A stretch of DNA of 64,000 bases. Source: Aplectana chamaeleonis (lineage: Eukaryota > Nematoda > Chromadorea > Rhabditida > Cosmocercidae). The stretch spans positions 496,001 to 560,000 of the forward strand of contig JAPDOI010000384.1 of assembly GCA_029168955.1 (NCBI GenBank), in the 5' to 3' direction. A program made the translations under genes and the position numbers. The notes below the pieces were generated by a model. The model did no database searches and had not been told where the DNA came from. It worked only from the letters and a program-made list of their open reading frames with translations. How positions within the stretch are numbered: the stretch's first letter is position 1; every line of letters starts with the position of its first letter. Positions 20,815 to 31,869 of the stretch are shown piece after piece.

Positions 20815-21200
20815 GAACGAACGAATTTCGAATAAATTCGTTCATTTTTTATTTCGAACGAACGAATTTCAAATGAATTCGTTCATTTTTTATTCCGAAC
20901 GAACGAATTTCGAATAAATTCGTTCATTTTTTATTCCGAACGAACGAATTTCGAATAAATTCGTTCATTTTTTATTCCGAAAGAACGAATTTCGAATAAA
21001 TTCGTTCATTTTTTATTCCGAACGAACGAATTTCGAATAAATTCGTTCATTTTTTATTCCGAACGAACGAATTTCGAATGAATTCGTTCATTTTTTATTC
21101 CGAACGAATGAATTTCGAATAAATTCGTTCATTTTTTATTTCGAACGAACGAATTTCGAATAAATTCGTTCATTTTTTATTTCGAACAAACGAATATTCG
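20815..21200. repeat. Left 41-bp array of the hAT element
   Basis: About nine units of 41 bases, each GAACGAATTTCGAATAAATT then CGTTCATTTTTTATTCC. Each unit is itself an inverted repeat (GAACGAATTT and AAATTCGTTC). Units are highly alike, so amplification is recent relative to the decay of the LINE around it. Confidence 0.85.
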
Positions 21201-21522
21201 AAATTCGAATATTCGAATGACGAATAATTTAAGCATCCATAGCATTATCGCGCAGCTGCGAAGTGAGCGGCACTAACAAGTTGAATTCTTCTTCTAGAAC
21301 TTTATTTCCACTTACAATTGAAATTAATAAGGCACGACTCATCTCTAGACCTGTACGGGCTACAACGCGAAGAATGCTACAAAATCAACTTTTCCTCTGT
21401 AGCTTAGCCTAAGGAGCATATTCGAGGACCTTACTAACTTTGCGTGCCCCATAAGCCAGCGAGATTGGTGGAGCTGAGCTCCATAGTTATCTCCATAGGG
21501 TGCTTTCGCCTCTATGGTTTAA

Positions 21523-22545
21523 AGGCAGTGTTCACGATAATCTTTAATTATAAAATATTCGCTATATCGATTAACTTGCCCCCGGGTAGATCTAAAATGA
21601 CGTAGAAATTGAGAAAAACGCAACAGAAGTACGCGAAATCTTTAAGTATCACCCCGCCTCTTAAGTATTACAGGAATTGTTTATTGTGAGAATGGAATCT
21701 TTTGTGGACGCGTCATTTGCAAATCTTACTCTCTATTGCTCCGTTCCTTCCTTAGAACCCTAACTGATTCTGCTTTGCATGAAATATTCTTCTATTTTCG
21801 ATTGACACAGTTTTCCAACGGTGACAACCACCATTAGCATGTTTATCCGATCGGACAACTGGCCCATGTTAAAGGCAGTGGTCACGATGAAAAACGTTAT
21901 CGAAAAAACTACAAAAACCAGCTTAGATCAAAAACAGCCAAAAAATTATGAAGGTAACGCGGTGAAAAACGGGTTAGAATTAGAGTTATTAAGACCCTAA
22001 ATTTCCAGTTCGTGCACACGTGCACAGAAAGATCACAGTCTCATGCCAAGCAGCCAAAAATCATCGACACTCAGAGGAAGAAATAAATGCAAATTTACTC
22101 AAAAGAACAGTTGAACTATGAAAGCAAGCACTTCAGCCAAAGTTTTTGACTAGATGTGTACATAAATCCGAAAGTTCATTGATTGAAGTTCAAGTTCAAG
22201 CCAGCTGATGTTCTTGATATTAGAGATCATCGATGCCGATTATGTGGGGAGGACTTGTCCACCATCAAAAGACAAGAAAGTTAAGGCTTCAAAATCGGCC
22301 CAGAACAGCTATTTTTCGCGATTTTTTCTTCTAGGTTCTACTACTCTATACCCACAAAAAGGTTTAGAGAGGGAAAGAAGACGAGCATATTCAAGCGCGA
22401 CCACTGCCTTTAAAGAATAATGTCACTGAAATACGACGTTTTAATGCGTTTCTCGCCATTTCTTCGTAATTTTGGTAACACTTGGAGGCCAGCGCATTTT
22501 TTTATGTAAAAAACTCGCGGATGAAAATCATCGTGAATACTGCCT
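21523..22545. mobile_element. TTAA element (host of a nested copy)
   Basis: Starts AGGCAGTGTTCACGATAATC after TTAA (21519-21522) and ends AATCATCGTGAATACTGCCT before TTAA (22546-22549). Without the nested copy it would be about 480 bp. The interior shows little likeness to the 485-bp group, so it is another sub-type or an older member. Confidence 0.75.
21873..22409 (-). mobile_element. TTAA element nested inside another TTAA element
   Basis: Starts AGGCAGTGGTCACGATGAAA after TTAA (21869-21872) and ends GCGCGACCACTGCCT before TTAA (22410-22413); 537 bp. It is the reverse-oriented counterpart of 17700-18247, with the same ATCATCGATGCCGAT and GTGCACACGTGCACAG blocks. Confidence 0.85.
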
Positions 22546-22549
22546 TTAA

Positions 22550-23984
22550 ATGAGAGGCGCAGAGTTCTACTGGAGCCAACAACGGGGCTCGGCTCCACCG
22601 ACCTGGCTGGCTTACTCTGAGAGAATCTTTTGCGCTAGTACCGTGATGCTCCCGTGATTCGCGTTCGTTCCGCGATAGTTACCCAATCGACTCATCCGTT
22701 GACATTCTCGTTCTCATACCGTGATAATACCGCGATCGTTGAGAGGTTTACCGCTCTAAAACCGTGGTGCACTCGCGATCCGCGATGGTACCGTGATCGT
22801 CTCCCCCCGCTCCCGCGTTCTCATGTTGCACAGATTTGTAAAGCAGCGCGAAATGCAGCGAGGGCAATACCTCATAGCTTCGTGTTGATCTGATAGGCAA
22901 CACTCGCTCGGGTGAAACATCGAGAGGGCCTGGATGCGGTACCATCAGAAGGCTGGAAGAATCTCGTGATCGTCCCGCGATAATTCCAAGCTCGGTTCGT
23001 CGCGGATCCGCGATGTAATGCCCCGAATACGTACAATGTATAGACGCGATTCGCCCTCAGGTTGAGACTGGCAGAATTTCGAGATCGTTGCGCGATAGCC
23101 CCATGCTAGAATCCTCTCGGCCCCTACCAGAAACCGGAGATTCTATCCTTGAACGATCGCGGGGGATCCTCTCAGAGTATGGAGCGAGCAAAGTTAGGAT
23201 CATTCGACACAGAATTTTACGTAGATTTCAAAAACAACCCTCACCAGGTTAAAGAGTTATAGGCGAAAAACCGGTGTTTCGTAAAATGAATTAGGCTGAA
23301 GGATCGAGAATAGTTTTCAAAACTGGAAGCACAAGTTGACGCAGAATCCTATCTCCGAGCACAAAAAAGTTATGGACGAAAAACCGGCAGTGACACCCAC
23401 ACAATCTTGAAAATGACTTGCATGAATGTTGGGTGACTTTCATTCTTTTTCGGGGCGCGTACTGGGGGGGGGGGTATCGGAGTACGGGGCGGAGTTCATT
23501 GCTCCGTCGGCCAATCGACAGACGGCTCTCCACCCCTTAAGACGTGGGTGATTGGTCAACTGAGGGATAAACCCCACCCCCACGTATTCGCATCTCCTCC
23601 TGTGCCTCGGTGCGTTTCACCGGTTGTCACCGGTTTTCCCAATGATGGAGGTTCCCTCTTCACCTGCCCAGAGGTGAGGGTTGGTGGAGTACATGGCTCC
23701 ACCCAACGAAGCTGTGGTTGGTGTTATCATTGCCCAGCGGCATGGAAAAATGGGAGTGGCCAAGTGCGATTGCCATATGGCTCCCCCTGTTAGAACCGCC
23801 CTAGTAGCCTCATCAGACGGTGTGGGGAAAAATTTAGTTCTTGCGTTCGGGAAAATGGAATAATGGAGTACTGAAGAGACTGACATCAGTCTTGAAAGGT
23901 ATGTCGATTCCTTCATACGTTAGAGCTGATTTTCATATTTTTGTTCAACCAGCTCGGGTATTCAAATTAAAATAACGTTCGAAT
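22550..23984. other. Interior of the hAT element, no supported gene
   Basis: From about 22640 to 23160, words such as ACCGTGATNNTNCCGCGAT and CGCGATCCGCGATGG recur loosely and suggest an old GC-rich repeat. A run of ten G is at about 23465-23475. The open frames (about 80-100 codons on both strands near 23550-23900) show no domain. No hAT transposase motif was found. Confidence 0.4.
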
Positions 23985-24250
23985 TTTCACCTCTGCGAAT
24001 AATCGAATTCGAATAATATTCGAATATTCACCTTTCCCGAATAGTCGAATTCGAATAATATTCGAATATTCACCTTTCCCGAATAGTCGAATTCGAATAA
24101 TATTCGAATATTCACCTTTCCCGAATAGTCGAATTCGAATAATATTCGAATATTCACCTTTCCCGGATAGTCGAATTCGAATAATGTTCGAATTTTCACC
24201 TTTTGCGAATAGTCGAATTCGAATAATGTTCGAATATTCACACTTTTCGA
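23985..24250. repeat. Right 42-bp array of the hAT element
   Basis: About six units of 42 bases on the pattern CCCGAATAGTCGAATTCGAA then TAATATTCGAATATTCACCTTT. Because 42 is a multiple of three, the minus strand reads as a repeating 14-residue peptide; I treat this as an accident of the array. Confidence 0.85.
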
Positions 24251-24336
24251 ATATTCGAATGTTCGAACAAAAATTCGTTCGAAAAATTCGAATATTTATT
24301 CGAACTCGAATATTCGGTCCTCACTCTACTTCTTAC

Positions 24337-25185
24337 CCTCAGCGGTACCGTCTGGTTGAATGCTGCGAGAATATTCTCGGTAAATGTATCAGTCGCTTGA
24401 TTAACCTCATTTGTTGAAACCTGACAATTAAAACCACTCCAATCTATCTTTTGAAGTGATCTCTGGAAGTTTTCATAAGTGAAAGAATTCCAGTCCCTTG
24501 AGCAGTACTATTTTGTCTGCTCTTCTCTGGGCGGTCTATTGGGTCTGAATAATGTCGTTCTTATGGCTAAATGGTCACTTGAGACAGAGTCGAATACAAA
24601 CTCTGATAGTAGTTCCTTAACCTTTTTGAATGAGACGCAAACATCGAGAACAGCTGAACCTCGTGACGGAAGTAACTGGTAGTTTGAAAGGTTTCTTGCA
24701 AGAAGCTTATCAGAGAAAGGTCGTCCAGCAACTTTGAGGTTAATATCTCCAATGAAGACTGGAATACGACGATTGTTGTGCTACCAATTCCGTTTTCATC
24801 CACACCATCATTCCACCACCCTTTTTAGTCCCAGTTCTGCATATTTGATGCATGTCATATCCAGTTATCTCATATAGATGAAATGGTGAGTTTGCATGCA
24901 ACCAAGTTTCACAAATTGCAAAAAAATCTGGATGTTTCTGTTCAATATAAAATTTCAATTCTACCAATTTTTAATCTGCTGGATAGATCTAACGTTCTGA
25001 AAATAGCCAAGCATCGAGCAATAAGAAAACCCACATCTGTCCTAGGGACTGTCTTGCGTGTTCTGAGTGTCTGGCAATGCTGCTCCACTCGGCTCCCACG
25101 GGCGAAGCGTCTTCAATTCGCGGATATTGAAGTAGTCATCGACGAAGTACTTTAAAAGCTTCTCCTTCTCGTCCATCGCGTAGCA
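24337..25185 (-). pseudogene. LINE endonuclease region, broken
   Basis: The 5' part of the minus-strand LINE. Blocks in order: FQNVRSIQQIKNW (near 25000), DFFAICETWLH with the catalytic E (near 24910), TKKGGGMMVWMK (near 24800), and then in another frame IPVFIGDINLKVAGR (near 24755), where GDFN has become GDIN. DHLAIRTTLF (near 24570) lies in the expected SDH position. At least one frameshift and one stop are present. Sequence upstream of about 25020 may be the end of ORF1. Confidence 0.65.
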
Positions 25186-25720
25186 TGTGCGCCGACTAAA
25201 TATAATAAAAAGTATTGTCCGCTGTGGAATAATTCCCGTTCTGTCTCTTAAGCGTTTTACATCGCTATGCTAGAAATTTCCTCTTAATTGAAAAAAAAAG
25301 ATCACCTTATAGTGAATGACCTGCCCATTTCAGTCATATGCAACGAGAGCACGGCTATTGGCTCCAGCTGCTTGTGTGCGTGCTCGTTCTATCGCATGTG
25401 ATTTGCGCCGTCCTCCCGGCCGATTACGTGCGCTTTTTGATACGAGGTCGGTGTTGATTTTTTCATATCTAATTTTTTAAGAAAACCGCTGCTTTGGTTG
25501 GATCATTATCATGGCTTCCTTCAATTTTGAGAAATTCTGATCTTAAACTGATTACTTGATCTCCGTAGTCGTGGCATTTTATCTCTCCCTCAAGAGCGAT
25601 TCGGAAAGAGTACATGTGATCAGTGAAACTGGGCTGGGATTCATGAACGCTAATCCGTGGTTCCAGCAGGGTTTGGTTCGAAACGTCCGCAAACTAGCGA
25701 TTCATCATCGCTAGGTTTGG
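25186..25720. other. No gene seen
   Basis: Possible 5' untranslated part of the minus-strand LINE, then unassigned DNA. Confidence 0.3.
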
Positions 25721-25724
25721 GTAA

Positions 25725-26185
25725 AGGCAGCATACACGCTCGTAAACGTGATTGAGATAACTAAGGAAACAGAATGGCATGGCCTAGATTACAACGCCTA
25801 CTCATTTTGAAGTGTCAAAAACGACCCACAATACCGCTACATGAGTTAGAAGTTGGCCCAGCCCTGTATTTTCACGCCCCCTGTATTCGCCCTTTTCCTG
25901 CAACGCAAGGTTGCTGGGTCATCTTCACCGTCGATACTTTTGGTAGATTGCCTAAGAAGTGAACCACACACGTCAATGACGGCGAAGATGGCCCAGCAAC
26001 CCTGCGTTGGAGGAAAATGGCGAATACAGGGGGCGTGAAAATACAGGGCGGGGCTAACTTCTGACTTATGTAGCGGCGTTGTGGGTCATGTTTGACACTT
26101 CAAAATGCGTAGGCATTATGTTGTAAGCCTTACGGTTCGATTCACATTGTTATCCCAACCACGTTTACAAGCGTGTATGCTGCCT
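25725..26185. mobile_element. TTAA foldback element, CATACACGCTC sub-type
   Basis: Starts AGGCAGCATACACGCTCGTA after GTAA (25721-25724) and ends ACAAGCGTGTATGCTGCCT before TTAA (26186-26189). Inner arms mirror: CACGCCCCCTGTATTCGCC near 25880 and GGCGAATACAGGGGGCGTG near 26019. A close relative is 34621-35078. Confidence 0.85.
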
Positions 26186-26189
26186 TTAA

Positions 26190-27440
26190 GACTGGGCTAC
26201 ACCTGGGTCCCACGCAACCGCACCTTCGAGGTGGTGGTTTGGTTTGGTTTGGTCCCCGCTGGGCAGCTATCCAAACCAAACCCTGCCGGGACCCAGTGCG
26301 TTCATGAATCCCAGCCCTGAACTCCCTTCGTGCTCAAGGGTCGAGCAAGATCGAGATGTGTTTAGAGAATTACTTCTCGTCACCTCTCTGAGATTGAGAT
26401 ATTTATTAATCGAAGACGCGGGAAATCCGCTAAAAACAACACAGTGGAATGAACGAACTCAATACTCGAAGGGTAGAACTCAAAGTACACAGAAATTATT
26501 TCACTACAGAAAAAGTGGAATAGTTTTAGCAAACGCAATGAGCATAAAACCTGAGAGGGGGAAGCTATATTCAGGAAGAGATTCAAGACAGCTCGTTACT
26601 CCACAGAAGAGACTCCAAAGCATTCAAGAACATACTCAGAACGCCTGCATTTTCGCACAGAATTTGGTTGAACTTTCTTACGTTACGATAAGTGAAAAAA
26701 TGTGATCTGACTTGTGACCTCGCTACGTGGATATGAAGCCTAAGCCTCCCATTAAGGCTTCTCGTAATTGGAGTTCCAAAAAACTTCAATGGATCAATGG
26801 GTAATTTTCTAGTTAGCATTTTAAACATCATTACAGGATTGGCTATCTCTCTTCTTCTGCAAAGACTAGGCAGTTTCAGAATCCTGGCTCTTTCAGTGCC
26901 ACTAGGTACTTGAGATTATGTGAGGCCAAAACATCTCATCATCAGTTTGCAGGTGTATGTAGTTGTTTTGAACAGTTTCAAATAGATCGGTATCCCACTC
27001 TTTTACCGGGTTGACGAAGAGATCCCATAATAGATTGGGCCACGGCGATGAGATGTTTGAGGTCACCGTTTGCATCCATGACGAAAATTCATTAAACGTC
27101 AGCACTTACCTTTCCTCATAACCGAGCGCTCCGCTCCGCACTCAGGGGCGGTAATGAATAGGGCCGAAAACACGAGTTTACGGGCGTTGAACTTATATTT
27201 AGCGCGAGTTTTACCGCGTAGATTCCAACAAAGAACTCCTGAGCAACGAGAGAGAATTCGCTCCATATTCACGCTAACATCCCTCACAAGGCAGGGCTGC
27301 ACACATAACATGGAGTTTCGGAATGCAACTTTAGTATGTTCTAGGGTGGGGGCAGTGCTCCAATATTCCGTACTCAGAATCGACTTAATGCCTCAGAGTT
27401 TTACAGGAGATTCGCAAAAGTGGTCATTTTGATAGCTTTG
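26190..27440. other. No gene seen
   Basis: About 1.25 kb. A small palindrome CCCGCTGGGCAGCTATCC lies near 26260. The overlapping frames on both strands between 26244 and 26831 show no domain. Confidence 0.35.
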
Positions 27441-27444
27441 TTAA

Positions 27445-27857
27445 AGGCAGGGTTCGCGAGAAAATAGGTTGTTCTGCTAACCTTATGGAAAGGTCGACCT
27501 GGGCATCACAAAAGTGAAAATAAGTGAAAAATTGGATAAAAGGCGCTCAGGAACAAGTTATTGCTTGGTGTCCTTCCGCCCCCAAATAACGGGATTTCTA
27601 TAAAAGTCTGTTTTGTTAACTTTTGTTTTGCTTCCGAAGTAATTTTTAAGCTTTTCTGGAGATCACTGACCACCTCAACAGCAAAATAAAAGGTGGATAA
27701 ACAAGCATTAACAAAAATCTCGTTAAATAGGGGCCGGCCAACACAGGTAATTAGCCGTTATACCTTGTTTTTGAGCGTTTTCCCCGAGAATTTTCGGATT
27801 TTTTCATTCATTTTTGCTTTTGGGATGACCAAATCGTTCTTATCGCGAACCCTGCCT
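27445..27857 (+). mobile_element. TTAA element, GGTTCGCGA sub-type
   Basis: Starts AGGCAGGGTTCGCGAGAAA after TTAA (27441-27444) and ends CTTATCGCGAACCCTGCCT; 413 bp. The right site reads TTAC (27858-27861) and is shared with the next element. This is the only complete member of its sub-type here; 7022-7260 is a fragment. Confidence 0.82.
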
Positions 27858-27861
27858 TTAC

Positions 27862-28347
27862 AGGCAGTGTTCACGATAAAAAATGTGTTTCAGTTTCCAC
27901 TAGGAATGAGCAGTGCAGGAGCACACTGTAACTTTGACGTCGAAAGAACGCATGAAAACGAGCCAGGAAAAGCTCCAAAAGAGTCCGAAGCTTCCAATTC
28001 GAGCGCAAGGCAAACCCCGAAAGCGCAACTCACGCCCACCTACGTGAACAAATGAAAACTCCAGATCCTGAGATGAGCTATGGTTTCCGATCAATAGCCC
28101 CCTTCTTCCCTTCATTCTCAACTTCTCTCTTCACTCAGGTCAGCTCGCATGCATCGGCTGCAAAAGGCGGAAGTTACAAGCCTCGGACAACTCGTCCATC
28201 GTGTTTCCTTAGCTCAATCTTTGAGGGACCATAACTACATTCCCAGAAGGTTCTGTACTATTTAAGAGACATCATTGGAATCAGCATGGGGCCGTTTCGA
28301 AGGTAAGCGGAGAAACAGAGAAACGATTTCTTTCGTGAACACTGCCT
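27862..28347 (-). mobile_element. TTAA element, GTGTTCACGAT sub-type
   Basis: Starts AGGCAGTGTTCACGATAAAA and ends TTTCGTGAACACTGCCT before TTAA (28348-28351); 486 bp. The interior is the reverse complement of 16072-16556 (CTTCACTCAGGTCAGCTCGC and GGCGGAAGTTACAAGCCTCG blocks). Confidence 0.87.
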
Positions 28348-28384
28348 TTAATAGGAAAAGGGGACACGAATGACAATTTTTAGG

Positions 28385-28672
28385 GCGTTCAGAAAATAGT
28401 CTCAGATTGAGCCTAAACTCGTTTCCAGGTGTTGTTTTGGGTGCTGATTACAAATCCGAGGCCCATTTGTCAATATTTGGAAAATTTCATCTGATTTGGT
28501 CCGAAGTTTCAAAATCGGGGAAACTTTGCTGCCCAAACGCGACTGATGACGATTTCAAGAATACTACGAACAAATCGCCTCAAAACTTGTACATAAGAGT
28601 TATTCGGCCTGCCCTACACGAACCTGCAACCCTTTTATCGATTTTCTATGAATTAAGGTAGGCTACGGTATC
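28385..28672. repeat. Dispersed repeat A, partial copy
   Basis: Shares ordered blocks with 31870-32410, for example ATCTGATTTGGTCCGAAG and CAAATCGCCTCAAAACTTGTAC. A more diverged copy is at 45840-46570. Function unknown; no coding frame is conserved between copies. Confidence 0.6.
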
Positions 28673-28947
28673 AGGGCTGTGCGTAATTAGATTTTGTAAT
28701 TTTCTAAATCGTAAATCGTAATTCGTAATTCTAAACTGATAATTAGTAATAAGCTCACACGTATCCAAAGCCACATTCGATGAGGAACACCTCAGCACTT
28801 AGTGACGAGGTGTTTATATATCGAATAGGTTCGATGTTGTGTTTCGAAACAATACTCTTTCGAGCATTCCTTGAAGAAATTTTTAGTATACATATGTACG
28901 TGAGATAGAAATCACTTGAATAGACAAAAGGGAAATTCTAAGCTTGA
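28673..28947. other. Possible hAT left end, otherwise unassigned
   Basis: At 28673 repeat A stops and CAGGGCTGTGCGTAATTAG begins, which resembles the hAT end CAGGGATGTGCGG at 7387. It is followed by repeated AATCGTAATTCGTAATT words like a subterminal array. I found no matching right end. Confidence 0.4.
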
Positions 28948-29529
28948 AGGCAGCATACACGCTCACAACCATGGTGGAGATAACAGCATAAATAGGACCG
29001 CACTGCTCCTACCATGTCGTAAACGACGTTTGAAGCGCCGAAGATCATCCAGGATGAAAATACCACCAGAAACCGAAGGATTCGAGGCCCACTGCATTAT
29101 CAGTGTCGAAAACGGGCTTGAAGCGAGCAACCTATAGCATTATACGGCCCCGAAACTTAAATGTGGTGGGCTCACCCCACCCACTTCCTCGGTCGCCACA
29201 GGGGAAGTGGGTGGGGCGGGCACACCACATTCAAGTTTTGGGACCTTATAGAGCAATTTATTATTCGCTTTTAGCCGACACTGTTGTTGTATTGGGCCCC
29301 GTGCCGGCTTGTAGGCTGAATACACATAAAAGAACGCACCAAAGAGCAGTCAAACTGGCTAAACGCACTGCACGCGGCGCTCCAGCGACGACGTGAGTGC
29401 AGCGGCCTTCTGTCGCATTTACCAGTCGAAGCCTTTACGTAAGTCTCATTCTGTGTATTGAATTAACGTGGCCCACGGAGCTCTTGATTTCCGGTGGAAA
29501 TTCAAAGGCTGTTTTATCGTGAACACTGC
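28948..29529. mobile_element. TTAA foldback element with mismatched ends
   Basis: The left end AGGCAGCATACACGCTCACA follows TTGA (28944-28947) and matches the left end at 44421. The right edge, TTTTATCGTGAACACTGC near 29529, belongs to the GTGTTCACGAT sub-type, so this is either a chimera or two truncated elements. A strong hairpin at 29135-29255 pairs CACCCCACCCACTTCC with GGAAGTGGGTGGGG. Confidence 0.55.
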
Positions 29530-30345
29530 ATTCATCTAGACCAGTTTTACTCCACTCCTGTACTATCACAAGAAAAACCATACGATCGTAGTTTGAAGTG
29601 AGCGAAATTGAGAACCTTGAACCTACTACTTGCTACTAACAATGGAAATTGTGACTCCGGTTATAACCCAAACCGCGCGCTGCTGATCGCGGTGTGGACT
29701 GTCCTTCGCCATCAAAGGACTAATCATAGCGTATTCTCTCTCACCTGATTGTCGTACCGGTATCGGCACCAGTCTTTTGGTCGGCGAACACTCCCATCGC
29801 ACCAAGCTTGCTTACGGTTTACTGATTGCCGCAAGCCCCTTTCAAAACAAACCCTTTGCGGGTCTATCACACTTTGCACTGCTGAAAAAGACGCCCATCT
29901 TGTGGATATCTAGCCTTGAGTTGTACGGAAATTTTGACTAGTGGGGAGGAATCAACATAATTATGTTTCTGGTCGACCTGTGCATTCATCACGTAGACTG
30001 GATGAGAAAGCTCCAGTTGTGACGTGGGCCTAGTGTTGCGTTTCAAGGACACGCACCTCTCCAAAAGAATCATACCCCATCCTCTCGAATCCTGATATGC
30101 AAGGCCTGTCGGCCGCATCTCTCTTTCAGTGACACCGCGATTCTCAAAAGAGCGAAGACGGTCATCATTGTGTAGGGTACTGAAGTTGAAAGTTTCGAAA
30201 GTGCCGAAAGAAGGCTTAAATCTTGATGATCGTCTTAACGGTGGAGAACAGGGAGTCAACGTGGATTTTTAACATTTCTTCTGAGACTGTGGTCAAAGCA
30301 ACCAAACGGTGATGAGGAGGCCACCACAGCTTCTTTTGTAGATAG
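29530..30345. other. No gene seen
   Basis: About 800 bp. A 130-codon frame on the minus strand (29867-30259) shows no recognisable domain, and I cannot tell it from chance. Confidence 0.35.
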
Positions 30346-30806
30346 CGTATTTCCTGTAATTTAACACCTGGGTGTATAATTTTCGAACCTCCTCCAAGAC
30401 GGGGGTTCAGTTAGAGGGTGGAGTTCAAATAGAGGGGGAGGTTCTAATTTTCAACTTGCAATTCCAGAGTCAATATGGGCAAACGAGTTTATTAGGCAAT
30501 TCAAAGTGGGACAATAATGATTTATTCGACGAGCTTCAAGAGATCATCATCAACAAAGTACTTATTTAGGTCTTTCTTAAGATCATTCTCTTCGAAAATG
30601 CCAACAAACTTTTGGATGTCGACATCTCGAGCGGCGCATAGCAGTTCACGTCCGGTAGGAATGGGTCTCCAATGTCTTTTCAGCAGAAGGGGGGGGGGGG
30701 TTGGCTCTAATAGAGTGGGTGTTCCATTCTTCAACCTCCACCGAAAGGGGGTTGAATTAGAGGGAAGTGTTCAGTTAGAGGGGGGTGTTCAATTACAGGA
30801 AATACG
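30346..30806. mobile_element. Small DNA element with 23-bp inverted ends
   Basis: CGTATTTCCTGTAATTTAAC followed by ACC (30346-30368) is matched inverted by GGTGTTCAATTACAGGAAATACG (30784-30806) with one mismatch. Just inside each end are short purine-rich words such as GTTCAGTTAGAGGG and GTTCAATTAGAGGG-like repeats. No clear target duplication. A 70-codon minus-strand frame (30522-30734, ending DDDLLKLVE) could be the tail of a transposase, but this is weak. Confidence 0.6.
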
Positions 30807-31869
30807 GTAGTTTTGGACGGAGAAGTCCACGGGATTGAAGCGAGAAAAGTTCGAGCCCCGCATATCCTTACTCTGACATTTGAGGAAATTCCGCTGGCAG
30901 TAGGCGGTTGGAGATTCTGATTCAGCACACCAGGCATTGATGTAAAACAAAACCACGTTCACCAAGATGATTTCAACCTTAAGCAATGCATTCCTCTCGC
31001 TATATATCCTCTGTTTCCGAGTAAAATTTATTTCCGTTCATCGCGCGCGTGTGAGCGCGTACGCTGCGTCTCCCTCTCCCCAAACTTTCTCGCTGTCTCT
31101 ACCCTCGCTCCGCACAAGCGCGCGAATGAACAAAGTAAAATTTGCTGATGCTCTGGTAGGTTTCCTGTTCAATTTTGCTTTTGCTTTTCGAACATCAGTG
31201 GTGTCTAGCCTTTGGAACATGGACGAGCAGAATTTCGCATTCCGCGCTTCGGAAAGCCTATTTCCGCGCTTTTTTGAGCGTTTCACGCCCAAATCTCGGG
31301 GCCATAGGACAGAGTCTTCGTGCCGAAACCCGTGACTCGATCTCGAATCTTTCATGCTTTTCTTCTTACCACTCCCTCTCCAGAAGTTGCAGTTCCAAAG
31401 TTATTAGCGATCCTGATGATTGGGTGAGGCACCTCATGCATGAATTTCCTGGACTTCTCACCAAGCGGATGCAGTAGTCGTTCATACCTCGAGCGAGAAA
31501 ACGTTCCCGTGAGTCAAAACGATATGTGAAAGGCGGCCTTCATTCATTGTGAAGAGTATGTAGCTTATTGAAGTTTCCCGACTGAATATCGTTTTCCGCT
31601 TCAGGCTGCACATGACGTTGGAAAAAGCGGTTACTCCGGAGACTCACTAGGGCTTACCTTACATTTCCGGTGGGCTTTTATAAAGCCATGTTTTGGTAGT
31701 TGTAGGTATGGGACACAGCATTGATAATCCGTTTTTTAAATCCCCTAAATGCCTCAGAGGTTAACAGCAGATTTCCAAAAGTTTTTTGGAAATCTGCTGT
31801 TTCCATTTTTTTGGGCATTTTTCTCAGCTTTGCGTGGATAAAAGGGTACTCGGGGAGTGGACGTTTGAA
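30807..31869. other. No gene seen; contains dispersed repeat C
   Basis: The stretch 31021-31135 (CGCGTACGCTGCGTCTCCCT and CTCCGCACAAGCGCGCGA) recurs at 44936-45035, and more faintly at 40085-40210. Around 31770-31800 a short inverted pair, AACAGCAGATTTCC and GGAAATCTGCTGTT, forms a hairpin. No gene supported. Confidence 0.45.

Larger units (their letters stand above)
20787..24328. mobile_element. hAT element with 8-bp duplication and nested insertions
   Basis: The perfect 12-bp ends TAGAGTGAGGAC (20787-20798) and GTCCTCACTCTA (24317-24328) are flanked by CTTCTTAC at 20779-20786 and 24329-24336. Both the end sequence and the 8-bp duplication fit hAT. It lies in the LINE, and excision with one CTTCTTAC restores the LINE frame. 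Subterminal arrays (41-bp left, 42-bp right) sit just inside the ends. The middle has no transposase. It contains a TTAA element (21523-22545), which contains another (21873-22409). Confidence 0.88.
17365..25185 (-). mobile_element. Jockey/CR1-type LINE on the minus strand, split by three insertions
   Basis: Reading on the minus strand: endonuclease (25180-24337), reverse transcriptase (20786-19177) and C-terminal region (17695-17410), then a 3' tail of about four ATTCA units at 17365-17382. Three DNA elements interrupt it: an hAT element (20787-24328) and two TTAA elements (17700-18247 and 18252-19172). Taking out the hAT element with one copy of its 8-bp duplication, or both TTAA elements with one TTAA, leaves the reading frame continuous across each joint. 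The 5' end is uncertain. The LINE itself is also decayed, with stops and frameshifts. Confidence 0.8.

Noticed and set aside
23987..24241. 84-codon frame with a 14-residue repeat
   Set aside because: Produced by a 42-bp DNA array; the same array continues into non-coding flanks.
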